NCBI RefSeq assembly: GCF_023195755.1
Contig: NZ_CP096203.1
Location: 2,790,001 to 2,854,000, forward strand
Source of the DNA: Chryseobacterium nepalense
GTDB taxonomy: Bacteria; Bacteroidota; Bacteroidia; Flavobacteriales; Weeksellaceae
DNA length: 64,000 nt
Direction of reading: 5' to 3'
Shown: in pieces, positions 54,070 through 61,847 of the stretch
How the letters are laid out: every line of letters starts with the position of its first letter
How positions within the stretch are numbered: the stretch's first letter is position 1
Translations under genes and position numbers: made by a program
The notes under the pieces: model-generated
Told to the model about the DNA's origin: nothing
The model's database searches: none
What the model saw: only the letters and a program-made list of their open reading frames with translations

Positions 54070-54813
54070 ATGAAGAAAATATTTATCATCATAATTTCAC
54101 TATCTTCGGTTGGCTCATATGCCCAGGTGGGTATAAATATGGCTACTCCGGTGGGTACCCTGGATATTAACGGAGATCTTAACGTACGAAATGAGCTGAG
54201 AACAGGAGGAACAAATACTGTAAAGGGAAACGCAGGCACAGCGGGGATGATTTTTCATAATAGTTCCGATCTTACGGTAAACGACTGGAAAAATATAAAA
54301 ATTGCTGACGGACAAGGCAGCATGTCTATTTTCTTCATCAATACTTTAATAGATCAGTCCGGGGCAACGTTTAACGGATCCAACGGCGCTACCACTCCAT
54401 ATACGGAAGACTCTGTAATTGATAATACCTGGACCGTACTATCCGGAACGCAGGATACTTTTTCAATCAGTAAACCTACTAACAAAGTCGTATTTTCATT
54501 TCAGACAACTGCACAAAAAACAGGAAATGGCAATTCTTCATCAGGATTTGCATGTGGTGTTTTTCTGGATGATAAACTAAAGGCTGTAAGAACAGATGTC
54601 GTACTGGGTACGGATGGGACTTACAAAATTTTCAACCTGAATGCAACACTTACTGATATTGTTCCTAAAAACAATTATTCTGTAAAAGTAGCGTGTACTA
54701 AAAGGAATATAAATTCAGGAACGTTGGGAATAGGCTTTCCTGTTAATACTTCTTTTCTTAATGCTGCAATGGCACAATCTGTATTTACAACTTCAGTATT
54801 GCAGCCTTATTAG
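54070..54813 (+). CDS. Secreted protein of the QVGIxTxxPxxxLDVNG family, copy 3
   Basis: The 247-residue paralogue has a signal peptide (ending SYAQ), QVGINMATPVGTLDINGDLNV, a shorter linker (GTAGMIFHNSSDLTVNDWKNI) and the same C-terminal fold (FACGVFLDDKLKAVRTD, NYSVKVACTKRN). It follows copy 2 after only 3 bp, so the three genes form one transcription unit. The repeated pattern of C-x-V/I-F-x-D/N-D/G-K-L and V-A-C in the C-terminal domain suggests a common beta-sandwich with two cysteines. No function known. Confidence 0.78.
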   Translation: MKKIFIIIISLSSVGSYAQVGINMATPVGTLDINGDLNVRNELRTGGTNTVKGNAGTAGMIFHNSSDLTVNDWKNIKIADGQGSMSIFFINTLIDQSGATFNGSNGATTPYTEDSVIDNTWTVLSGTQDTFSISKPTNKVVFSFQTTAQKTGNGNSSSGFACGVFLDDKLKAVRTDVVLGTDGTYKIFNLNATLTDIVPKNNYSVKVACTKRNINSGTLGIGFPVNTSFLNAAMAQSVFTTSVLQPY

Positions 54814-54912
54814 ATGGTATGAAATGTAATTAAATCTAAAGAAAACAGCTTTTTTAGATTTTTGCTTTAATATTTATCTCGAAATTTAGTTTTCCGATCA
54901 AAGAAATTCAAT

Positions 54913-54920
54913 TATATTTG
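54913..54920 (+). promoter_or_regulatory. -7 box for the first YD-like lipoprotein gene
   Basis: TATATTTG, 22 bases before the start codon at 54943. Confidence 0.45.
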
Positions 54921-54942
54921 AGAGCTTAAAAATTAATAACGT

Positions 54943-55794
54943 ATGATAAAGAAATACTTCATTTCATCTCTTGCTCTTTTGGCATTAAGTTTTTCTGTTT
55001 CCTGTGATAACACTACAGAAGATCCTCCTAACCAAAATAATAATAATTCGGGTGGAACAACCATTACAGGCCCAAGGATTTTGAGTAAAATCACAAACGG
55101 AAATATTGACCAGGAAGAGTATATTACGAATGCAGGAGTTCTTTCTCAGGCGCTGATCAGAGATGCGGGAAGCAACAATACCATTACCGCTACGGTTACC
55201 TATTCCGGCGACAAGATTTCAAAAATCAAATATCTGGATAATGTAAATCCTCATGTTATTAATCATCTCTATACGCTCTCATACACCGGAGGAAAATTGT
55301 CTGAAATAACAATGGACCAAACGTTGGTTTCTTCCGCAAACCACAGTGATTTCACCGTCTATTATGATGCAAACGGACAGTTATACAGAATTGTAGAGAA
55401 GAAAAAAATGGGAGGCAGTGCCACTTATACCCATTACGTGGAAAATAAGTTTACCTTCGCTGCAGGTAACGTGGCAAAGCTTGATTATACAACAATGCTC
55501 ATGAATGGTGGAAATCCGGATCCTTCAACCTCAACTACCATGTCATATGCATATGATAATTATGATAACAAAATAAATCCTTATACCACTCTACCGAAAG
55601 AATATTTTATGGTTACGGGTACTTTATTCCCGATTAATTTTAATGCATTGTCATCTAATAATACGGGAAAGATCACTTTAATAAGCTCGGGTGCGCCGCA
55701 GACCAGCGTGCCGAAATCTTATCTGTATGATGCTCAAAATTATCCGGTTTCAGATCCCGGACAGATTGTTAAATATGTGTATAAGCCTTTATAA
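54943..55794 (+). CDS. Lipoprotein with YD-repeat-like strands, copy 1
   Basis: The 283-residue protein has a lipobox (SVS-C, residue 21) and the tether DNTTEDPPNQNNNNSGG. The remainder is a run of short strands reminiscent of YD/RHS-like repeats (VTYSGDKISKIKYLDN, YTLSYTGGKLSEITMDQ, FTVYYDANGQLYRIVE) and ends IVKYVYKPL. The same ending (YIYKPL) and repeat style occur in the next gene, so they are paralogues. It may belong to the DUF4595-type surface lipoproteins, but I am not sure. Own -7 box. Confidence 0.75.
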   Translation: MIKKYFISSLALLALSFSVSCDNTTEDPPNQNNNNSGGTTITGPRILSKITNGNIDQEEYITNAGVLSQALIRDAGSNNTITATVTYSGDKISKIKYLDNVNPHVINHLYTLSYTGGKLSEITMDQTLVSSANHSDFTVYYDANGQLYRIVEKKKMGGSATYTHYVENKFTFAAGNVAKLDYTTMLMNGGNPDPSTSTTMSYAYDNYDNKINPYTTLPKEYFMVTGTLFPINFNALSSNNTGKITLISSGAPQTSVPKSYLYDAQNYPVSDPGQIVKYVYKPL

Positions 55795-55861
55795 CTACAT
55801 TTTATCTTTATTAGTTTTGTTTGAAAAGGAATAAAAACATGATTTTTATTCAAAAAAAAAC

Positions 55862-55869
55862 TATATTTG
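55862..55869 (+). promoter_or_regulatory. -7 box for the second YD-like lipoprotein gene
   Basis: TATATTTG, 27 bases before the start codon at 55897. Confidence 0.45.
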
Positions 55870-55896
55870 TGGAAAAATAAATAATCCCACCTTGGA

Positions 55897-56829
55897 ATGA
55901 AAAGACTTTTTTATTTTGTTTTGCTTTTAGTAGGTATTTCTGCAGTTCATTCTTGTAAAGATTTATCGGATGAAGACGGAAATCCTTTGCTGGATATTAA
56001 CAATAATACCGGACTTATCGGTGCACGTGCACTTTACAGAGAAATCACTGATGCTGATACACTGGCAACCTATCATTATAATGGCCTCCAGGTGTCCAGA
56101 GTGGATACGAGAAAGGCTTCAGTAACAGATGTACAGTATAGTGGGGATAAGATAAGCAGGGTAACCTTCAAAGGTTTTCTGGATGCTGATAATAACGGTA
56201 CACCTGATGCAGACAGTACCTCATACGAACAACAGTTCACTTATGGCAATACGGGAAGATTAGAAATTATTTCCGAGACACGTTCCGTATACAACAGAAC
56301 AGCCCCGGTTCCGCCATCAACAACTCCGGGACCTTGGACGATTCTTAGAAAATCAAAAACACTTTATAATCTTACATACAATTCTACAACATCAAAACTT
56401 GCCAAGATTGTTATGCAGACCGGAAACGAAACAATAGGTGTTCCTTTTGCGTACAGCAATTTTTCAGAAACAACCTATGAATATTCGGGAGATAATGTAA
56501 CAAAAGTAATAAGAGGTTACGGACCTATCGCAGGAGGTGTATTCGGTGCAGTAAACACAAAATATGGCTATGAGTACTCCAATTATGATGCCCAGATCAA
56601 TCCGTTTACGCTATTGCCACTGGCTTATAAAATTTCCAGATTGTTATCCACTGAGCAAAATGACATGGAAAGCTGGATCCTATCTCCAAACAGTCCTAAA
56701 AGAAAATCCGTTTCTGATCTGATGCAGCCGGTACCGGTACCAGTAGTTGTATCTACAGATTACAATTATGACGCCCAAACGTATATGAGAAAAGGATACG
56801 GCGTAAACTACATTTACAAACCGCTATAA
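55897..56829 (+). CDS. Lipoprotein with YD-repeat-like strands, copy 2
   Basis: The 310-residue paralogue has a lipobox (AVHS-C, residue 20), the tether KDLSDEDGNP and repeats such as VQYSGDKISRVTFKG, QFTYGNTGRLEIISE and TTYEYSGDNVTKVIRG. It ends YNYDAQTYMRKGYGVNYIYKPL. Copies 1 and 2 share strand spacing and the final KPL, but their sequences have diverged, so the duplication is old. Each has its own TATATTTG box. Function unknown. Confidence 0.75.
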   Translation: MKRLFYFVLLLVGISAVHSCKDLSDEDGNPLLDINNNTGLIGARALYREITDADTLATYHYNGLQVSRVDTRKASVTDVQYSGDKISRVTFKGFLDADNNGTPDADSTSYEQQFTYGNTGRLEIISETRSVYNRTAPVPPSTTPGPWTILRKSKTLYNLTYNSTTSKLAKIVMQTGNETIGVPFAYSNFSETTYEYSGDNVTKVIRGYGPIAGGVFGAVNTKYGYEYSNYDAQINPFTLLPLAYKISRLLSTEQNDMESWILSPNSPKRKSVSDLMQPVPVPVVVSTDYNYDAQTYMRKGYGVNYIYKPL

Positions 56830-56851
56830 AAATAATCTTTAAATATTACTA

Positions 56852-56880
56852 AACTCAATCTGTTACAGATTGAGTTTTTT
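56852..56880 (+). terminator. Terminator of the second YD-like lipoprotein gene
   Basis: AACTCAATCTGT and ACAGATTGAGTT form a 12-bp perfect stem around one T, then a T run. Confidence 0.85.
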
Positions 56881-56893
56881 GTTTTTAATACCT

Positions 56894-56901
56894 TAATTTT
56901 G
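56894..56901 (+). promoter_or_regulatory. -7 box for pth
   Basis: TAATTTTG, 14 bases before the ATG at 56916. Confidence 0.45.
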
Positions 56902-56915
56902 CAAAAAATTTCTCA

Positions 56916-57479
56916 ATGAAATATTTGATAGTAGGCCTCGGAAATAAAGGCTCAGAGTACGAAAATACTCGCCACAATATAGGTTTTAAAGTGGCGGATA
57001 AAATTGCTGAAACATTGGAAGCTCCTTTTAACAGCACCAACTTCGGATGGATGGCAGACGGGAAGTACAAAGGGAGAAGAGTATTGGTTTTAAAACCGGA
57101 TACGTATATGAACCTTTCGGGAAATGCTGTGAGATACTGGATGCAAAAAGAAAATATTCCTTTGGAAAATATATTGATCGTAACGGATGATCTTGCACTT
57201 CCTTTCGGAACATTAAGAATGAAAGGAAAAGGATCTGATGCAGGGCATAACGGACTTAAAAATATCAATGAAGTTCTTCAGACACAGAATTACGCCAGGC
57301 TTCGTTTTGGGATTTCGGCAGACTTTTCCGAAGGGCGGCAGGTAGATTATGTCCTTGGAACCTGGACTGAAGAAGAAAACGCAACACTTCCGGAAAGAAT
57401 TGAAAAGTTCTCCAAAGCAAGTTTGTCATTTGTATTTGCCGGAATCAATAACACCATGTCTGCTTTCAACGGGAAATGA
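56916..57479 (+). CDS. pth: Peptidyl-tRNA hydrolase
   Basis: The 187-residue enzyme frees tRNA from prematurely dropped peptidyl-tRNA. It has the conserved [19 protein letters not shown] with the catalytic His20 and Asn10, [16 protein letters not shown], the active-site Asp in [11 protein letters not shown] and [11 protein letters not shown]. The length is standard. It is convergent with a secreted-protein gene. Confidence 0.96.
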   Translation: MKYLIVGLGNKGSEYENTRHNIGFKVADKIAETLEAPFNSTNFGWMADGKYKGRRVLVLKPDTYMNLSGNAVRYWMQKENIPLENILIVTDDLALPFGTLRMKGKGSDAGHNGLKNINEVLQTQNYARLRFGISADFSEGRQVDYVLGTWTEEENATLPERIEKFSKASLSFVFAGINNTMSAFNGK

Positions 57480-57504
57480 TATACAAGGCAGGATTTTTAA
57501 ACAA

Positions 57505-57945
57505 TTAACGCTTATATACCGTAATGTCCATCACAATTTTTTTCTCAAGAAAATTCTTTTCATTGGGCGTAAACCGGTAATCGTGTTCCTGCTCAAAAAA
57601 TTCCAACGGAGTTGTTGCTCTGTCATCAGCCTTCCATTTGATGGTCATTGTAACATTGTTTACGGAATTGATGTCTTTATCCGAAAATGAGAAAGAAGTG
57701 CTCGGGAGAGGGTTCGTTGTGTCTTCTCTAAACTCGGATTTATTTTTTTTAGGCTGCATCTGAGTCATATCCTTTAGCAGGAGAGAAAAAGGTTTCCCGA
57801 TGTATTTTTCTTTATTGATTTCAAATTTTTTAACATAAGACAGCGTATCCGATACCGCCTTTTTCCCGGACGTTTCCTGAGATTTAATGAAACCATTAAG
57901 GAGGCAGAGAAATACACAAAGAAGCAATTTTGTTGATACAGGCAT
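57505..57945 (-). CDS. Small secreted protein, unknown family
   Basis: The ATG at 57945 (M-P-V-S-T-K-L-L-L) gives a good signal peptide ending near GFIKSQ; the open frame to 57972 needs a TTG start. The mature part of about 125 residues is charged and beta-rich (KYIGKPFSLLLKDMTQMQ, FSFSDKDINSVNNVTMTIKW, FEQEHDYRFTPNEKNF). I do not recognise a domain. It is convergent with pth and ends 25 bases from it. Confidence 0.65.
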   Translation of the reverse strand: MPVSTKLLLCVFLCLLNGFIKSQETSGKKAVSDTLSYVKKFEINKEKYIGKPFSLLLKDMTQMQPKKNKSEFREDTTNPLPSTSFSFSDKDINSVNNVTMTIKWKADDRATTPLEFFEQEHDYRFTPNEKNFLEKKIVMDITVYKR

Positions 57946-58049
57946 GGTTGATTTCAGGATTTTACTGTTCAAAAGTAAGAATTTCCGGAATAATCTGACT
58001 GATCTATGTATGTTTTATTATTAAAGATATTTACTTCTGGTAATCTACA

Positions 58050-58078
58050 ATAAAAAGGCCATCGAATTTGATGGCCTT
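58050..58078 (-). terminator. Terminator of the carbonic anhydrase/SulP operon
   Basis: AAGGCCATC and GATGGCCTT (58055-58078) form a perfect 9-bp stem; the minus strand then runs into T residues. It lies about 90 bases after the last gene. Confidence 0.75.
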
Positions 58079-58170
58079 CTGATGTACTTTTAAAATTTAA
58101 TTTCCGATCTATCTAACTATAACATATTGATTGATTGTCTTTCCGCCAAGCGACTGAAAGATAGAGATGC

Positions 58171-58806
58171 TTACAACCAGCTTACGGCTCCAGTTTCCAC
58201 ATCATAATTAGCGCCTACAATTTTAATCTTGCCTTCTTCCTCAAGTTTTCTGAGTGTTGAACTCTGCTTGCGAATATCTTCAATAGCGCTTTTTACGTTC
58301 TGATGATTTAATCTTTCTAAAAGATCGCTGTTTTTTGAAGAACGCTCTTCGCCGTCTTCTATTACCTGTTTAATGATCGGGTCGAAGTGATTGATAAGAT
58401 GGTTCAGGTTATCCATTCCAAGACCTTCAATTTGTGCTGCATCAAGTCCGCCTTTCAATGCTCCGCATTTGGTGTGTCCCAATACGACCACCAGTTTGGA
58501 ACCCGCTACGTTACATCCGAACTCCATAGAACCCAGAATATCCTGATTTACAAAATTTCCGGCAATTCTGATGCTGAAAATATCCCCAAGACCCTGATCA
58601 AAAATAAGTTCGGCGGAAGTACGGCTGTCTATGCAGCTTAACACTACGGCAAATGGCCACTGTCCCTCACGGGTAGCATTTACCTGCTCCAGAAGGTCTC
58701 TGTTGGCTTTAAGGTTATTTACAAATCTCTGGTTTCCTTCCTTTAAAAACTCTAATGCTTTTTCAGGGGTGATGGTAGACTGAGTTTCGTGAGTGTGTGC
58801 TTTCAT
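58171..58806 (-). CDS. Beta-class carbonic anhydrase 1
   Basis: The 211-residue enzyme interconverts carbon dioxide and bicarbonate. The zinc ligands and Asp/Arg dyad are present: CIDSRTSAE (Cys-x-Asp-x-Arg) and GHTKCGALKGG (His-x2-Cys). There is no signal peptide. It is the last gene of a four-gene unit, 45 bp after the SulP transporter. The second anhydrase of the same unit is only distantly similar (CSDSRATAE, GHYNCGGVKAA), so they are not a recent duplication. Confidence 0.93.
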   Translation of the reverse strand: MKAHTHETQSTITPEKALEFLKEGNQRFVNNLKANRDLLEQVNATREGQWPFAVVLSCIDSRTSAELIFDQGLGDIFSIRIAGNFVNQDILGSMEFGCNVAGSKLVVVLGHTKCGALKGGLDAAQIEGLGMDNLNHLINHFDPIIKQVIEDGEERSSKNSDLLERLNHQNVKSAIEDIRKQSSTLRKLEEEGKIKIVGANYDVETGAVSWL

Positions 58807-58851
58807 ATAATCTGTTTATATTTTAAAGTTAAAAAAATTATTAAATTGAGC

Positions 58852-60444
58852 TTACATAGCTCTTTTATGAGTGACTACAATATGAGAATTTTCGTCTCTT
58901 TCATAGTCTCTGTATGAAGTTTTGAATCCTAAAAGTTCTACATTAATGTCTTCTTCTTTGGCTCTGATATTAGCAAAATCCTGAATCATCTCCAAGACAT
59001 CGGTGGCAATATAAGAGGTTCCTCTTGCGTCAATGGTAACGGTAGAATTCGGCTTTATATTTTTCAATGTTTTTTTAATGGCTGCTTTATTCAAAAATGA
59101 AACTTCCTCGGCAAGTTTAATCGTTATTTCATCTGCATCATCAAGCTTCTCTCTGCTCAGATAGTAAGCTCGTTTCATATTTCCCTGCAGAATATAGAAA
59201 ACGGAGATCGCAAGACCTATTCCTACTCCTTTCAGCAAATCCGTTGCCACAACGGCAACTACAGTTGCCACGAAAGGAATAAACTGGAATTTTCCCAATT
59301 GCCAGAAATGTTTGAAAGTGGCCGGTTTAGCAAGCTTGTATCCAACCATAATCAATACCGCCGCCAATGTTGATAAAGGAATAAGATTTAAAATAACAGG
59401 AATTGATAAAACACAAATTAACAGGAGGATCCCGTGGATAATGGTTGACATTTTCGAAGTTGCTCCTGCATTGGCATTCGCAGAGCTTCGGACTACTACC
59501 GAGGTCATTGGAAGTCCGCCGATAAATGAACTTACCAGATTTCCTATTCCCTGGGCCTTTAATTCCAGATTGGTATCTGTAATTCTTCGCTGTACATCCA
59601 GTCTGTCGGAAGCTTCAATACAAAGCAGCGTTTCGATAGAAGCTACGATAGCAATTGTTGCTCCGGCAATCCAGACTTTCGGATTCATAAAGCCATTGAA
59701 ATCAGGAGTGGTAATAAGGTTTTTAAAATCATCCAGCGACTGTGGTACCGGAAGAGACACCAGATGTTGGGTTTGTATTGCCAGTGAGCTGCCTGTCATT
59801 TTAAAAATTTCATTCAGGACTATACCTGCAACTACTGCTACAAGCGCTCCAGGTAGCATTTTTATTCTTTTTAAAAAATGAACTTTATCCCAGGTGATTA
59901 ATATAGATATAGAAACAAGCGTTACAATAATGGCTCCCGGATGAATGGCTCCGAATAACTCTGAAAAATATCCGAAGTTCAGTCCGTTATCAAAAATCGA
60001 CTGATGACCTTCGTAATCTTTATCAAATCCTAAAGCATGCGGGATCTGCTTTAAAATAATAATGATCCCGATGGCTGCAAGCATTCCTTCAATAACGTTA
60101 TTGGGAAAATAATTTGAAATACTTCCTGCTCGTATAAACCCTAAAACTAATTGAATAATTCCGGCAATGATTCCGGCACAAAGAAAAATATTAAATGCAC
60201 CAAGGTCTGTGATCGCGGTAAGTACAATGGCTGTTAATCCGGCTGCCGGACCCGATACAGAAATATTGGAATTACTGATTGATCCTATGACCAGGCCTCC
60301 CACGATACCCGCAATGACTCCGGATAAAGGGGGTGCTCCTGAAGCAAGAGCAATCCCTAAACAAAGGGGAAGCGCTACTAAAAATACTACGAGTCCTGAA
60401 GGGAAATTCTCCTTTATTCCTCCTATTAATGATGTTTTTTTCAT
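58852..60444 (-). CDS. SulP-family anion transporter with STAS domain
   Basis: The 530-residue protein has 10-12 membrane helices with the SulP signature ISVSGPAAGLTAIVL and a cytosolic STAS domain at about 440-530 (VTIDARGTSYIATDVLEMIQDF). SulP proteins move sulfate, bicarbonate or other anions; BicA-type members are sodium-bicarbonate transporters. Two carbonic anhydrase genes in the same unit favour bicarbonate here. The GNMKRAYYLSRE segment links the membrane part to STAS. Substrate is inferred from context. Confidence 0.92.
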   Translation of the reverse strand: MKKTSLIGGIKENFPSGLVVFLVALPLCLGIALASGAPPLSGVIAGIVGGLVIGSISNSNISVSGPAAGLTAIVLTAITDLGAFNIFLCAGIIAGIIQLVLGFIRAGSISNYFPNNVIEGMLAAIGIIIILKQIPHALGFDKDYEGHQSIFDNGLNFGYFSELFGAIHPGAIIVTLVSISILITWDKVHFLKRIKMLPGALVAVVAGIVLNEIFKMTGSSLAIQTQHLVSLPVPQSLDDFKNLITTPDFNGFMNPKVWIAGATIAIVASIETLLCIEASDRLDVQRRITDTNLELKAQGIGNLVSSFIGGLPMTSVVVRSSANANAGATSKMSTIIHGILLLICVLSIPVILNLIPLSTLAAVLIMVGYKLAKPATFKHFWQLGKFQFIPFVATVVAVVATDLLKGVGIGLAISVFYILQGNMKRAYYLSREKLDDADEITIKLAEEVSFLNKAAIKKTLKNIKPNSTVTIDARGTSYIATDVLEMIQDFANIRAKEEDINVELLGFKTSYRDYERDENSHIVVTHKRAM

Positions 60445-60579
60445 GATAAACTGCTGTGAATAGAACTGATTATTATTCTTTAATAATCAATTACAAAAAA
60501 TTGGAAATTTAATTTTATAAATAGTACATCCTGTTCAATATCAAATGATATGAATAGTGATAAAAAATTAACTAAAAAA

Positions 60580-60879
60580 TTAAGCTTCCGGAGGCGGAGA
60601 AAATATAGATAATAAAGGCGACAGATGAAAGGAATCATCCACAGGTACAAAAGATTTTTCTTCCAGAGAAGGCTCGAAAAACTTCAGATAATCAAATACA
60701 TCCAGAGTTTTGGGAAGGGTCTTTTCGTAAACAATAAAAGATGAAGGATGAGAATGTGGTTCTTCTTCATTAATTACAACATTGGTCCTCGTGAGATCCC
60801 AGCCCACTACCGAAGCTATACCCGGTAAAGCCGTGAAGTTCAGAAAAAACAGTAATGTAATAATACTCCAAAGTTTCAT
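60580..60879 (-). CDS. Small secreted protein within the carbonic anhydrase operon
   Basis: The 99-residue protein has a signal peptide (about 1-22, ending GIASV). The mature part contains EEEPHSHPSSF and a Pro-rich end (SIFSPPPEA), and is otherwise acidic. It has no recognisable domain and no T9SS tail. It lies 21 bp after the second carbonic anhydrase gene and 135 bp before the SulP gene, so it is likely co-transcribed with them. The His-rich HSH might bind a metal, which is speculative. Confidence 0.65.
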   Translation of the reverse strand: MKLWSIITLLFFLNFTALPGIASVVGWDLTRTNVVINEEEPHSHPSSFIVYEKTLPKTLDVFDYLKFFEPSLEEKSFVPVDDSFHLSPLLSIFSPPPEA

Positions 60880-60900
60880 TTCACATTTTTTTAAGAAAAA

Positions 60901-61569
60901 CTATTTGGTTTTTCTGCTCATAACCCAGTCGGAACTCGTAAGGTTGTAAATTTTCTGGATGTCTTTGAGGATTTTCTCAAAATCAATTTCCAGATCAATA
61001 ATCTTACCTGTTCTAAGGTCAAACACCCAGCCGTGGACAACAGGATACTCCTCAAGAATGTATCTTTCCTGTACACAGGCCATTTTGATAACGTTGATGC
61101 ACTGCTCCTGAACATTCAGTTCAACCAGCCTGTCATAACGTCGGCTCTCATCTTCAATAGAATCCAGCTCGCTTTGATGAAGTCTGTAAACATCACGGAT
61201 ATTTCTGAGCCATGGATTCAGTAATCCGAGATCTTCAGGTGTCATGGCTGCTTTTACTCCACCGCAGTTATAATGGCCGCAGACAATAATGTGTTTTACT
61301 TTCAGATGTTCTACAGCATATTGAATAACAGCTGTTGAACTCATATCCAATGTATTAACAATATTGGCAATATTTCTGTGGACAAAAACTTCGCCGGGTT
61401 TAGCTCCCATCAGCTCTTCAGCGGTTGCCCTGCTGTCTGAACATCCTATGTACAGATAATCTGGATTCTGGGTCTTTGCAAGATCATGAAAGAATTCCGG
61501 ATTGTCTGACAGTTTAGACGCTACCCATTTTTTGTTGTTTTCAAAAATAACTTCGTACGATTGTGACAT
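60901..61569 (-). CDS. Beta-class carbonic anhydrase 2
   Basis: The 222-residue enzyme has CSDSRATAEEL (Cys-x-Asp-x-Arg) and CGHYNCGGVKAAM (His-x2-Cys) plus EVFVHRNIANIV. The sequence resembles the Can/CynT type-2 enzymes more than the first anhydrase of this unit. It is the first gene of the operon, with a promoter at 61641-61669. It is cytoplasmic. Confidence 0.94.
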   Translation of the reverse strand: MSQSYEVIFENNKKWVASKLSDNPEFFHDLAKTQNPDYLYIGCSDSRATAEELMGAKPGEVFVHRNIANIVNTLDMSSTAVIQYAVEHLKVKHIIVCGHYNCGGVKAAMTPEDLGLLNPWLRNIRDVYRLHQSELDSIEDESRRYDRLVELNVQEQCINVIKMACVQERYILEEYPVVHGWVFDLRTGKIIDLEIDFEKILKDIQKIYNLTSSDWVMSRKTK

Positions 61570-61847
61570 AATTTTATTGGTATAATTATTTATTTCGTGT
61601 AAATTATTTTTAAAATCAATAGACTAAATCAATAATGCTACAAAAATAGAATTTTTAGTGAAAAATCAACGATTTTTAACAAAGTTTAATATTAAAATAT
61701 GCTTAAAATCATGTGACATTACCACGATTCATACAAATAATTTAGATTAAATAAAATTACAAAGTAAAAATCAGAAAATTAGTACTAATGTTGAAAAATG
61801 TTTAAGCTTAAATCATTTTAAAAAATTCAATCATAAATTAATTTTTT
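61570..61847. other. Intergenic region between carbonic anhydrase 2 and the eptA-like gene
   Basis: Very AT-rich. It contains the operon promoter (61641-61669) and no credible ORF. No clear terminator for the eptA-like gene is seen. Confidence 0.5.
61641..61669 (-). promoter_or_regulatory. Promoter of the carbonic anhydrase/SulP operon
   Basis: On the minus strand TTG (61667-61669) and TATTTTTG (61641-61648) are 18 bp apart. The start at 61569 gives a leader of about 65 nt. Confidence 0.6.
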
